Shown one piece after another: positions 26,730 through 36,000 of a stretch of 64,000 nucleotides of DNA. Position numbers and translations under genes: made by a program. The first letter of the stretch is position 1; each line of letters starts with the position of its first letter. The DNA is from Lentimonas sp. CC4. GTDB taxonomy: Bacteria; Verrucomicrobiota; Verrucomicrobiia; Opitutales; Coraliomargaritaceae. The stretch covers positions 2,256,001 through 2,320,000 of the forward strand of contig NZ_CACVBO010000001.1 of assembly GCF_902728235.1 (NCBI RefSeq). The letters run 5' to 3'. Below the pieces are notes generated by a model. The model did no database searches. It was not told the DNA's origin and saw nothing but the letters and a program-made list of their open reading frames with translations.

Positions 26730-26760
26730 ATCCCAGCCATAGCTGGGGGAGGACTTTTCT
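26730..26760 (+). terminator. Possible terminator between convergent genes
   Basis: Short stem CCCAGC/GCTGGG with loop CATA, followed on the plus strand by GGAGGACTTTTCT and preceded by AAAAAT. It lies between the sulfatase (+) and the esterase (-). Weak U-tract. Confidence 0.4.
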
Positions 26761-26783
26761 ATGTGAGTGATTACAGCTACGGT

Positions 26784-27608
26784 TTACTGCGCGCGGTTGC
26801 GCAACTTCAACCAGTCTAAGAGTGCCTTGCCCCATGGGTGATTGGCGGCGAGTCCGATGCCGTGGCCGGTGTTTTCGTAGAGGTGCATAGTGGCTTCGAC
26901 CTTGGCGCTGGTCAGTGCTTGGTAGAGGCGGATCGCATTTTCTACAGGCACGGATGGATCGTTTTGTCCATGTGCGATAAAGCAAGGAGGCGTGCCCGTG
27001 TTGATGTTGTTCTCAATCGAAAATGCTTCTGCGTCTGCTTCGCTGTGACCGGGGCCGAGTAGATTATCGCGTGAGCCTCGGTGCGCGCAGTTGTGTGTGA
27101 GGCAGACGACGGGATAGATCATGGCAAAGCAATCGGGCCGTGTGTCGATTGCTTTGAGTGCGTCTTCGAGCAAGCCGTCGGCGTGTGTTGGTTGGGTAGC
27201 GACTGTGCCGCAGAGGTGGCCACCGGCGGAAAAGCCTATGCAGCCGACTCGATTGGGCTCGAGGCCGTCGGTTTCGCTGGCTCGCTGGCGTAGGATGCGG
27301 AGTGCGCGTTGTGCGTCGAGGAGTGGCACGGGGTGGCGCTGTGGCGAGTGGCGATACTCGAGCACCGCTGCGGCGATGCCATGGGCGGCTAGGAATTGCG
27401 CGGGACGGTGCCCTTCCTTGGTGGTCGAGACCATGCCGTAGCCACCACCAGGGAGGATGAGCATTGACTGGCCGGTGCGGTATTCATCACTGGGTAAATA
27501 GTAGGTGAGTCGTGGGAGCACATCGTCCTCTGAGGATGCGTAAGGTGTCTGGTTGGTTGGCCAGACTGGGATAGATTCTGGAAGGTTGTGTGAGTCTGCG
27601 TATTCCAT
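26784..27608 (-). CDS. Alpha/beta-hydrolase esterase (BD-FAE-like)
   Basis: 274 aa, no signal peptide. Alpha/beta-hydrolase with oxyanion loop LPGGGYGMV (about residue 52), nucleophile elbow GFSAGGH (Ser near residue 128), HGQNDPSVPVENA containing the acid Asp, and YENTGHGIG containing His. Layout matches acetyl-xylan or BD-FAE-type carbohydrate esterases. 8 bp downstream of an MFS transporter gene, implying that an imported acylated oligosaccharide is deacylated in the cytoplasm. Confidence 0.85.
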   Translation of the reverse strand: MEYADSHNLPESIPVWPTNQTPYASSEDDVLPRLTYYLPSDEYRTGQSMLILPGGGYGMVSTTKEGHRPAQFLAAHGIAAAVLEYRHSPQRHPVPLLDAQRALRILRQRASETDGLEPNRVGCIGFSAGGHLCGTVATQPTHADGLLEDALKAIDTRPDCFAMIYPVVCLTHNCAHRGSRDNLLGPGHSEADAEAFSIENNINTGTPPCFIAHGQNDPSVPVENAIRLYQALTSAKVEATMHLYENTGHGIGLAANHPWGKALLDWLKLRNRAQ

Positions 27609-27616
27609 GTGTGTGC

Positions 27617-28888
27617 TTAGCTGTGTTTGGTGGGCTCGGGCAATTTAAGTAGGACAAGTATTGCTCCGATATTACAGAGAATTGCGATGAGGAATGGGAG
27701 TGTGAAGCCAGTGAACTCAACGAGTGCGGCTGCGCCGAGTGCGTAGAGGATCAAGAAGGGCGCGGAGAGTGTGCCAGCGAGTGCGATGTGCGTGGGGCGC
27801 TTTTTAGAGCCTGCATGATTGATGACGAGCAAGTCGCTGCAAATCTGCTGGCTGGTTTTGTTCATCGCTTGAAAAATGAAGGCGACAGAAAGAGCGGCGA
27901 TCGAGATACTGAGTAGTGGAATGGTCAGTGTTAGGATGCAGAAGAGCGCTGAGAGCATGAGGCATTTACGAGCGCCGATACGTGCACTTAGGTGGCCGAA
28001 TGCGATCGAAGTCACTGTTGCCCCGATCGTGCCGAGTATGACAAACCGGCCGATATCGGCATTGCTGCAGGCTGCCACTTTGATCGCGTAAACCATTAAG
28101 AATGCGAGTGCGATGGTGTTGGATTGGCCTAAGATGCGGGCGAGTGTGATGCGCTTTAGATCCGAATCGTTCTTGAAAATTTGTGGAAGGCTCGCGAGGT
28201 AGGTTCTTAGATCGGTGTGCTGATAGTCGTGAGCAGGGCGACTGGCGGGTTCGCGATTCAGATTAAAAAAGAAGAAGGAGAACCACAACATCATGGCGGA
28301 TAGCCCGAAGATGATGGTATAGTTGTAGGGAAATGCGAGCGCGTCGTTCTTCATGATGTAGCCCACCAAGAAACTGCCCGCGATGGTGCATGCGCTACCG
28401 ATGAGTGCCATGTGGCTGAAGAGTGGGCCGAGCTTGTGTGATGGCATCGACTTGGCCATCAGTTCGCTCCACGCGGGCTTGCCGATACCTGCCATGATCC
28501 ACGAAAACAAAGACGATAGGATGAAAAGTGCGATCAGTGCATTGTTGTGGCGATCTGCTAGCAACGGCAGGGCGATAGCGAACAGGAGCCATGGGATACG
28601 CTGCAGAATACAAATGATACGCAGGAAGGGAAAGACGCGAGGCATGCCTTCGACTTTAGAGGAGAACAGTAGTTGCGGCAGTGTTGAACCGATCAGCATC
28701 AGTGATGGTATCAGCGAAAGCACTACATTGCCTGCCCCGAGGTAGATGAGTAATGCGGGCACGATGACTTCGCGGGATGCGATATTGATCCCGAAGCTGT
28801 AGAACCCGACGTCGAATATATTGACGAAGTAATTTCGTTTATATCCGTCTTTTAAATAGTTTTCGTAGGTGCGTTCGCAGTATTCCAT
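27617..28888 (-). CDS. MFS transporter
   Basis: 423 aa inner-membrane protein with about 12 hydrophobic helices. An unusual hydrophilic start (MEYCERTYENYLKDGYKRN) precedes helix 1. Phrases such as IGKPAWSELMAKSMP between helices 4 and 5, and a second half starting RITLARILGQSNTIALAF, fit a major facilitator superfamily permease. Substrate unknown. Context (esterase 8 bp downstream, PEP-CTERM gene upstream, sulfatases nearby) suggests an oligosaccharide or sugar. Confidence 0.8.
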   Translation of the reverse strand: MEYCERTYENYLKDGYKRNYFVNIFDVGFYSFGINIASREVIVPALLIYLGAGNVVLSLIPSLMLIGSTLPQLLFSSKVEGMPRVFPFLRIICILQRIPWLLFAIALPLLADRHNNALIALFILSSLFSWIMAGIGKPAWSELMAKSMPSHKLGPLFSHMALIGSACTIAGSFLVGYIMKNDALAFPYNYTIIFGLSAMMLWFSFFFFNLNREPASRPAHDYQHTDLRTYLASLPQIFKNDSDLKRITLARILGQSNTIALAFLMVYAIKVAACSNADIGRFVILGTIGATVTSIAFGHLSARIGARKCLMLSALFCILTLTIPLLSISIAALSVAFIFQAMNKTSQQICSDLLVINHAGSKKRPTHIALAGTLSAPFLILYALGAAALVEFTGFTLPFLIAILCNIGAILVLLKLPEPTKHS

Positions 28889-28926
28889 GTAGAGGTCGTG
28901 CTGGCATCACACGGTGCTTTGCGATT

Positions 28927-29763
28927 TCAGGTGGCAGCAGCTATGTGTCTGCGTCGCTTGAAACAGTGCAGGCTTAAGCCGAGGAGGCCCATGAGCAACG
29001 CATAGGCTGCAGGTTCGGGTATGTCTTGATAGGCTTGAAGGTTGTCGATCGCTACAACGGTGCGCTTGCCCCCTATCCCCATGAGACTGACTTGTCGGAA
29101 GCGAAGGATCAGGTCATCGTCTGCTTTTAGCTGCTCTTTAATATGACCTTCAAGGTTGCCCAGTGTCGTCCATTTGTGCAGTTCTGATGGTTCTGTATTT
29201 AGAATATCGAGCGAGGGGAGTTTCTTGAAGTTGAGAGTATCCATTTCATCTACGGTAGTCGCTAATCCTTGTGGATCGATCGCGTAAGAAACCTCCCATC
29301 CGACACGACGTCGATCTGTCTGTTGTAGTAGAAAGGCGTCGAAGCTGACGAAGCATTGATCAGTGTCTTCGAGGAATTTGATCCGGAATTCAAAGGCTTC
29401 GACCCTGTCATTTGCGGGGCAATAAGCGAAGGCGCGATTGCCTGGATGGGTCGGTTCTGCCGCATAGAAGCCACCTTTGATTCGGTCTGTTTCCCCCGCA
29501 GTTATAATGCCAGCAGCGTAGGATCCACTTATGTTTGAGCTGACAAAGCCATTGTCGTTGGCTGCCCAGAATTGGTCGCCTAATTGGCCGGGCTTCATCG
29601 ATTCTGATCGTCCGCGCCCAGCATAAGCGGAATTGTTTACTTGGTTGATTGAAGTGGTGAAGTCGACGACTGGTGTCCTGCCGTTCTCAAAGTGCAACTG
29701 AGCATGTGTTTGAGTTGCACTTAGGATCGCGAGTAGTGAGATGGAGAAGTATAAAGATTTCAT
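28927..29763 (-). CDS. PEP-CTERM anchored exported protein
   Basis: 278 aa from ATG 29763, which starts a clean signal peptide (MKSLYFSISLLAILSATQTHA); an upstream ATG adds nine residues. The body is beta-rich with no known enzyme motif (TGNLEGHIKEQLK-type region, DDLILRFRQVSLMG). The C-terminus has the sorting signal DIPEPAAYALLMGLLGLSL, then CFKRRRH. Second exosortase substrate in the window. Followed closely by the MFS gene (38 bp), so co-transcription is likely. Confidence 0.82.
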   Translation of the reverse strand: MKSLYFSISLLAILSATQTHAQLHFENGRTPVVDFTTSINQVNNSAYAGRGRSESMKPGQLGDQFWAANDNGFVSSNISGSYAAGIITAGETDRIKGGFYAAEPTHPGNRAFAYCPANDRVEAFEFRIKFLEDTDQCFVSFDAFLLQQTDRRRVGWEVSYAIDPQGLATTVDEMDTLNFKKLPSLDILNTEPSELHKWTTLGNLEGHIKEQLKADDDLILRFRQVSLMGIGGKRTVVAIDNLQAYQDIPEPAAYALLMGLLGLSLHCFKRRRHIAAAT

Positions 29764-29895
29764 GGCGGTAGATTTGAGGGTAGGGCGCATACCCTATCGT
29801 CTGGTATCTACCTTCGTCAATTGGAAATAATGCTACATTGATATAAATAGACCATTAATAGTATAAAATTGTGTAATTATAACCTTTTAGGGCGG

Positions 29896-31314
29896 TTAGG
29901 ACTCTAGGTATGCTTGGTCCGGCCAGCGTGTTTCAGCATCGACGAGCTTGTTCATCAGTTGCATTCGCCTGTGGGGGAGCTGTTTGTGGTTTGGTTCTGA
30001 ATGCGCGAGGTTTATGATTTCGTCCGGATCTTGCTTTAGGTCATAAAGTTCTTCAAAGCCCGATTGATGATAGATATATTTCCAATCATGATCTCGTATC
30101 ATTTTTGCTCTTATATTGATCGATGTATTTAAGTAGAGAGCAGATTGTTTTTGCTGGTATGCGGTGCATGGCCGTGGCTTGGCATCTGGTGCGACGACGA
30201 GTTTTAGCATCTCTGGTTCTTGGCCGCCTTGGCAGAATACGAAGTCGCGATGCGTATCGCTGTCGCCATTCATTACCGGCAATGCGGATCGACCTGCGAT
30301 GCCTCGGATTGGGGCGTATCCCATAAACTCAAAGAGGGTGGGAAATATATCGATACTCTCGACGAGTGCATCGGAGGATCCTTTCTGGATGCCACCTCCC
30401 CACATCATGAGCGGGACTCGGGTGATGCAGTCGTAGAAAGAGGTATCCCACTTTTCGGGCAATTGATGCTCGCCAGCGAAGTCCCCATGATCTGACCAAA
30501 AGACGACGATGGTGTCCTCTGCCATGCCTTTTTCATGCAGGTAGTCATTGATACGTTTGGTTTCATGGTCAATGAAGGCGACCATATCGTAGTAAGTCCC
30601 GATTACTTCGATCCAATCCTCGTCGGTCATGCGATCGAGACCATATGCTTCGTGAAGTGCTTTATGGTAGCCTGGCTTATCCGTTGGATCATCGAATGTC
30701 GGCAGCTTGATTTTGGAGCGATCAGTTACACCGTAGAAGTTTGAAGGAGCACTGTAGGGTGGGTGTGGTAGTCCCCAATTGAGCCATAGGAAAAACGGCT
30801 TTTCTGGATCGCGTAGTTGATCAATCCACTCGAGTGCACAATCGGTTTGTGTGGTATCTTTAAAGTCTTCGTATTTGTTTGGATCTTTACCCACCCAATA
30901 TGACCCGCGGGGCATCGGTGTTTGGATTGGCTCGAGCTGTTGCTTGCCTGGTCCATCGATGCGGTAGTCGAAGGTGAGGGGCATTGTCTCTGCATCAACC
31001 ACGTGGTTCTTGCCGATGAGTGCTGTCTGGTAGCCGTGCTGCTCCTTGAGGGTGCGAATGTGGTTGGGCTCGTGTGGAGCCGTGTGAATGTCGAGCGTGC
31101 GATGCCCGAGCTCATGCGGGTAGGTGCCGGTGAGTAATGAGCAGCGTGAGGGTGTGCATTTCGGGTGCACCGTGTGGCATTGCTCGAATTGATAAGCTGC
31201 CTCCGCTGCGAGCTGATCGATGTGCGGACTGACGGGGTGTGTGTTGCCATAGCAACCGAGTGCGGTTGCCTTCATTTCATCGGGGCACAGGAGAATGATA
31301 TTTCGTTTTTTCAT
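29896..31314 (-). CDS. Sulfatase, CTPSR motif
   Basis: 472 aa from ATG 31314; the upstream ATG (31347) adds residues not typical of the family. No signal peptide. CPDEMKATALGCYGN near residue 10 supplies metal ligands, CTPSRCSLLTG carries the formylglycine precursor Cys53, and FWSDHGDFAGEH lies near residue 294. DHDWKYIYHQSGFEELYDL precedes the C-terminus. Cytoplasmic sulfatase, similar in size to the one at 21770. Adjacent AraC-type regulator (31456) is 141 bp upstream in the same direction. Confidence 0.92.
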   Translation of the reverse strand: MKKRNIILLCPDEMKATALGCYGNTHPVSPHIDQLAAEAAYQFEQCHTVHPKCTPSRCSLLTGTYPHELGHRTLDIHTAPHEPNHIRTLKEQHGYQTALIGKNHVVDAETMPLTFDYRIDGPGKQQLEPIQTPMPRGSYWVGKDPNKYEDFKDTTQTDCALEWIDQLRDPEKPFFLWLNWGLPHPPYSAPSNFYGVTDRSKIKLPTFDDPTDKPGYHKALHEAYGLDRMTDEDWIEVIGTYYDMVAFIDHETKRINDYLHEKGMAEDTIVVFWSDHGDFAGEHQLPEKWDTSFYDCITRVPLMMWGGGIQKGSSDALVESIDIFPTLFEFMGYAPIRGIAGRSALPVMNGDSDTHRDFVFCQGGQEPEMLKLVVAPDAKPRPCTAYQQKQSALYLNTSINIRAKMIRDHDWKYIYHQSGFEELYDLKQDPDEIINLAHSEPNHKQLPHRRMQLMNKLVDAETRWPDQAYLES

Positions 31315-31455
31315 GCTGAAGCAGGTCGGTTGCTCGCGGCAAGGCACAGCCTTGCGGGATTTTACCTATGCTTCAGTGAAAATGGCCACTTGTCAACGTG
31401 GCATATGAAAATGGCTAAAAAATCTATTTAATAGCAATAGCCAGCATTCTTAGGG

Positions 31456-32313
31456 CTATTGGTTTGGAGTTCCTTGCTGTTGGCCGCGGCGGAATTGTAA
31501 GGGACTGACCGTGAACGTTTGGCGGAATAGCTTGAAGAAGTGTGGCAGGTTGTTGAAGCCGCAGTCGTAGGCGATTTCTTCCACGCTTTTGGTTGTCATC
31601 AAAAGTTGATGAGAGACACTTTGCAGGCGTATGTCGTTGACGAAGTCGGTAGGAGTTTGCTCGTAGAAGCGTTTCATGCTGCGAGAGACGTGCGCGGGTG
31701 TCTTGCCGCTGATGCGCACGAGCGCATCGACACCTTCGGGTAGTGGTCGTTCTTCGCGGAAAATTTCCATCGCATTGACGAGCCAGTCTGGAGCGATTTT
31801 GGTTTCTTGGAAACGTAGCGGAATGAGCGGTGTGAGGTTTAAAATAAAGCGGTCGATGGCTGCGGGTTCGCGTGGTTCAAGGGCGAGTGTCTCGATCGCG
31901 TCATGCACGGCAGCGAGGCGTTCTTCGTCTAGGTGGAATGCGGCCTTGCTGATGTCGTCGATTTGAAACCAGCTGAACTGGTTTGGGTAGCGACGCTTGG
32001 CATGCGTGACGACAGAGGGCTTCATGCCGATATTCGTAATGAACAGCTCGTTCTTAGAGGAGGCCGTTACTTTGTGTGCATCCTTTGGGGTGATGATCAG
32101 CACATCGCCTTTGGAGATTTTGTAACGGTGTCCGTTGATTTCGTGCGTGCCTTTGCCATCTTCAACGAATGCTAGGTCATAGAAGTTCTGTGCATGGTAG
32201 AAGCTGCCTTTGCCCTTATTGAATTTGGAGCGAAAAACGTGGTGACTATGTTCGGCGGGAAAGAAATCATCCCAGTTGTAGGTCTTCTCGATGGCTTTAG
32301 TTGGCTTTTTCAT
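31456..32313 (-). CDS. AraC-family transcriptional regulator
   Basis: 285 aa. N-terminal cupin-like sensor (AEHSHHVFRSKF, FYDLAFVEDGKGTHEINGHRY, GDVLIITPKDAHKV) and C-terminal double helix-turn-helix with VDALVRISGKTPAHVSRSMKRF and the signature VEEIAYDCGFNNLPHFFKLFRQTFTVSPLQ split over about residues 236-270. Likely activates sulfatase/transporter genes on binding a sugar. It lies directly upstream of the sulfatase at 29896. Effector unknown. Confidence 0.92.
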   Translation of the reverse strand: MKKPTKAIEKTYNWDDFFPAEHSHHVFRSKFNKGKGSFYHAQNFYDLAFVEDGKGTHEINGHRYKISKGDVLIITPKDAHKVTASSKNELFITNIGMKPSVVTHAKRRYPNQFSWFQIDDISKAAFHLDEERLAAVHDAIETLALEPREPAAIDRFILNLTPLIPLRFQETKIAPDWLVNAMEIFREERPLPEGVDALVRISGKTPAHVSRSMKRFYEQTPTDFVNDIRLQSVSHQLLMTTKSVEEIAYDCGFNNLPHFFKLFRQTFTVSPLQFRRGQQQGTPNQ

Positions 32314-32388
32314 ATGCTGTGTTGACCAAGCATTAGATCAATTTCCGGCAGGGGGAAGTAAAAAATACGTATATGAGTCTGTTGGGCG

Positions 32389-33057
32389 TTATTTAACGTC
32401 TGGATTGCGCACGAGTTGCACTTTGACGTGTTCATTGTCGTTGATGGCAAACACGAGGATGCTGGACGAGGTGCTAAGTGGCCAGCGCTTGCGATAGATG
32501 AGGTTCCACTTTCCTTCTTGGTCGGGCGCTGCGATCGAAGCTTTTAGCTGTGGAATAGAGGGACTGTTGAGCTCTAGATCTTTCGTCATATCTGCAAAGT
32601 GGCTTTGATTCGGTTGCAGTGTGAAACGGTCTTCGCCCAGAGCAAAGGCGAGGGAGTCGTTGCTTAGATTATAGATGCTTACGTGTGCGGGCATAAACAT
32701 TTGACCATTGTCTAGGCGCTTCACTTGCAGGCGATCGGCGTTGGGCGAAATGAGTAAGACCGAGCGCTTGCTGTCAATGGGCACCGAGGCCACGGGTTGG
32801 TCAAACTTCAAGCCTTCTGCATTGGTGCCTTCCCTGTAGATAACCATGGGGCTGGGGCCGTAGTAATCGTAGGTGGCGGAGAGTCCGCGATGTGGCACTT
32901 TGATCCATTCTTTCTTTTGCCCTTTAAGGACGTATACTGGGTGTGGGATAGGAGCCCATCCCAGACATTGAAATTGGGTGCGAATCGCATCATCGGCAGC
33001 ATCCAGTAGCAGGCTTGTGCCGATAAATAAAAGGAATATGCGTAGTGTTTGTAGCAT
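32389..33057 (-). CDS. Hypothetical exported protein after prepilin-like gene
   Basis: 222 aa from ATG 33057, which begins a signal peptide (MLQTLRIFLLFIGTSLLLDA). Longer in-frame starts overlap the upstream gene. Beta-rich body with PHPVYVLKGQKKEWIKVPHR, PSPMVIYREG and VHVSIYNLSNDSLAFALG-like phrases; no recognised domain. It starts 10 bp after the stop of the giant prepilin-like gene, so the two form one transcript and probably one system. Function unknown. Confidence 0.6.
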   Translation of the reverse strand: MLQTLRIFLLFIGTSLLLDAADDAIRTQFQCLGWAPIPHPVYVLKGQKKEWIKVPHRGLSATYDYYGPSPMVIYREGTNAEGLKFDQPVASVPIDSKRSVLLISPNADRLQVKRLDNGQMFMPAHVSIYNLSNDSLAFALGEDRFTLQPNQSHFADMTKDLELNSPSIPQLKASIAAPDQEGKWNLIYRKRWPLSTSSSILVFAINDNEHVKVQLVRNPDVK

Positions 33058-33067
33058 TTTGGGTTGG

Positions 33068-36000
33068 TTAAAGTTCATCCTTAGTGAGCCAGCGAAAGCT
33101 GATGATTTTAAATTTTCGACCATAGGTGCGTGCTGCTTGGGAGAGGGCTGCGTTATTATTGCTAGTATATTTCCATTTGTCGTTTTGCCATGTTTTGATA
33201 TATGCGGGCTCTTCGCTCGGCGAGTCGTCGATATATTCGGGGTAGCGCTGCACGATGGCTTCACACCATGCTTCGCCATTGGCCTGCCCAGTTATTGGAT
33301 TCAAGGTGTTGCCATAGCTGCGGATGGTAAATGTGTCTGAACGGGGCGTGAGCACAGGAGCAAGTGTCTTCAGGAGATCAGGCTGTAGTAACCATCCCGT
33401 ATTGCCAGCAGACTGATCGCTAGCGAGAGCTTGTGTGCGGAATGTGCCAGTCCAGTCGTCGTGAGGATTGTATTGAGCGGGCTGCGTGAGGCCAGGGCTG
33501 GTGGTGTTGACGGTGTCATCAAGTGCTGCTTGTAGCGCGGAGCGATTGCCCAGATCCGTGTCTTCCAAGCGACGGTTGACGAAGTCGGCCATAGATACGA
33601 AGGGGCCACGCTCGCGGACTTGCTCCACGATGCTTGTTGCGAGTGTATCAAGTTCTGCGCTACTGAGGGCTCGGAAGCCGCTCCAACTGCTATTGATGTC
33701 AGTGGCTCTGTCTTGCGCGTTGTCGCCAAAGCGCAGCAGTGGGAACTCATCGTTGAGGTTAATGCCGGGGATGTTGACTGTTTGCAGGTGGCCGAGCAGT
33801 GCCTTCCATGCTAGAGCGGACGTCGAGTTGACGTTAAATGCGCCATCAACCATTAGGTGTGCGGCGGCGGTGTCGAAGTCGCTCAGCTCTGTCATACTGA
33901 CGGTGCGGACAGTAGGGACGATGCGCGGATTAGGTAGTTGCCCGCCAGCGAGCAGATAGGTTTCGTCGAACTCTTGATTGAAGGGGGGAGTGGTATTGTT
34001 GTCTCGCGCGCTGCTTTCGTCGGGCACCGAGGAGAAGAAGTAGTCGTCGAAGAGGGCTTCATTATAGAGATAGCTGGCGTCGGGTAGGTAGTAGTTCAGG
34101 CTCCCGCTGCCGGATGCTTTGCTGAAACTGCGCACGGCGTATGTCTCGCCGATCTCTGTAAAAGGTGAGGCATATCCGGAGCCGATGGTGTAGGTCGGCT
34201 GCACATCGTAGATGCCTAGATTTGCGTGCATCAGGCTGCCGACGGATTGCAGAGGGTAGCGCGGAATGTCGTAGACGATGATGTTGTCTTGGCCGCCGGG
34301 GCCGAATTCGTTACCCCAGCGTGGCACCCCGTTAATCATATTTTCGATGCCGGGCGTGACGAATGCGCTGGAAGGATCATAGACCTCAGTGGACCATAGG
34401 AAACCATCTGGATTGTTGTCGGTAACTTGCAGGAAAGCTTGTGCGGCTGGGTTAAATTGCGCGAAGAGTGGCAATCCCTCACTTGCCGGGCGATCCGCAG
34501 GTAGGGAGAGGGATGCGAGGTAGCCGAGCACTTGCACGCCGCGGAATGAGACGTCGTCAACAATGTCTAGGTAGCGATCGGCGTTATTCAGTAGCTCGTT
34601 GCCACTACGGTTATAAGCGAGGCCATCAACGGCGGCTCCGGCTGGGCTGAGGTCTTCGATGTTGGTCGCAGAGTTAAATAGGCGGCGGACCGTGCGTCGG
34701 CCGCTGGTGCCAGCTTGGGAATCGAGCGATGGGATGGAGGCTGCGATCGCGCGGGCGCGGGTGTTGCCGGCGTTCGCGATGCGTTCGTTGGCGCTGTCGC
34801 CATTGACGTCGCTCATGTAGAGGTCGATCCCCCAACTGGTGTCAGTGTCGTATTCGGAGCGTGCTTGCACGTGGTAGGAGATGCCGCTGATAGGTGTGCC
34901 ACGCGGGATGAGAGTTTTATGTGGCAGTGCGGCCGAGACGATCCCGTTGAGTGTCGTGGAGGGATTACTGGCGCTGGAGACTAATACATTGCCGCCTGTT
35001 TTGGGTTCGGCAATGCCATCCATGGCGAACATTTGAATTTGACCGGGAGCAATTGGAGTATCGGACTCGATTTTAAGATTGAGCACATTGTAAGGATCCA
35101 TGCCGACTAGATCGAGGCGCGATTGCTTTTCTTTGCGGCGTGTCAGGCTTCCTAGCAGTAAGGCTTCGCTATCAGCAAAATTTGCTGCGGAGTCTCTGCT
35201 TGGTTTATCGGAGGGCACGTTAAATATGAGTGGATTACCAGAACCATCTAGTATCGCGAAATCGTATTCGGCGAGATTAGGCACGCTGTTCTTATTAACG
35301 TGTCCAGAAAACCAACGGATTTCGACTTCGAAATCGTTCAAGCTGACGTTGTAAGGATTCCACACCATGGCATACGGACGCACGATGACGTGTAGTGCGA
35401 GGTTGTCGCGTAGTGCGTCGGCGAGTGCGGATTCTGCGGGATCGCTGGTATTGAGCTGCTTGTAGTATTTAGTGAGTGCAGCGGGTGTGGCGGAGATGCT
35501 TAGATTGGTGAGAATGCGTTCCCGCGTCCAATAGGCATGGTCACCGTTGGCATCGGAGAAATTGAGATCCCACAGGTCGGCGGCTGTTGCGCTACTGAGC
35601 GCGAGCTCGGCGACAGTGCCTAGCACTACTGGTGCGATGACGTGTTGAATCGGCTGTTGGCGCTTATTGTTGACGTTGACGGAAGTCTCTTGGTTGTGGA
35701 TTGGATTGTGTAAGCCAGCATCGCTGGCGCCTGGGCCACTCGTGTAGAGCCAGCGTGTGGCGTTGGCATAGGTGGAGGCAGTATCTTCAGACGGCACAAA
35801 CTGAGTGTTGGTTGTAGCAAAAGGCCCCGGGCCACGTGGTTCAAATGCGGTGCTATTATCAGTCGGATCGGTAAAACCAGCCGGGCCGTCGTTGTTGATG
35901 TTTTTGATGTAATAATAGTTGCTGGTGCTATTGTAGTCGCCGACTTGATCCTCTGCGGGCGCGGAGCCATCGCCGAAGCCTGCTAGCCATAGTGGATAGG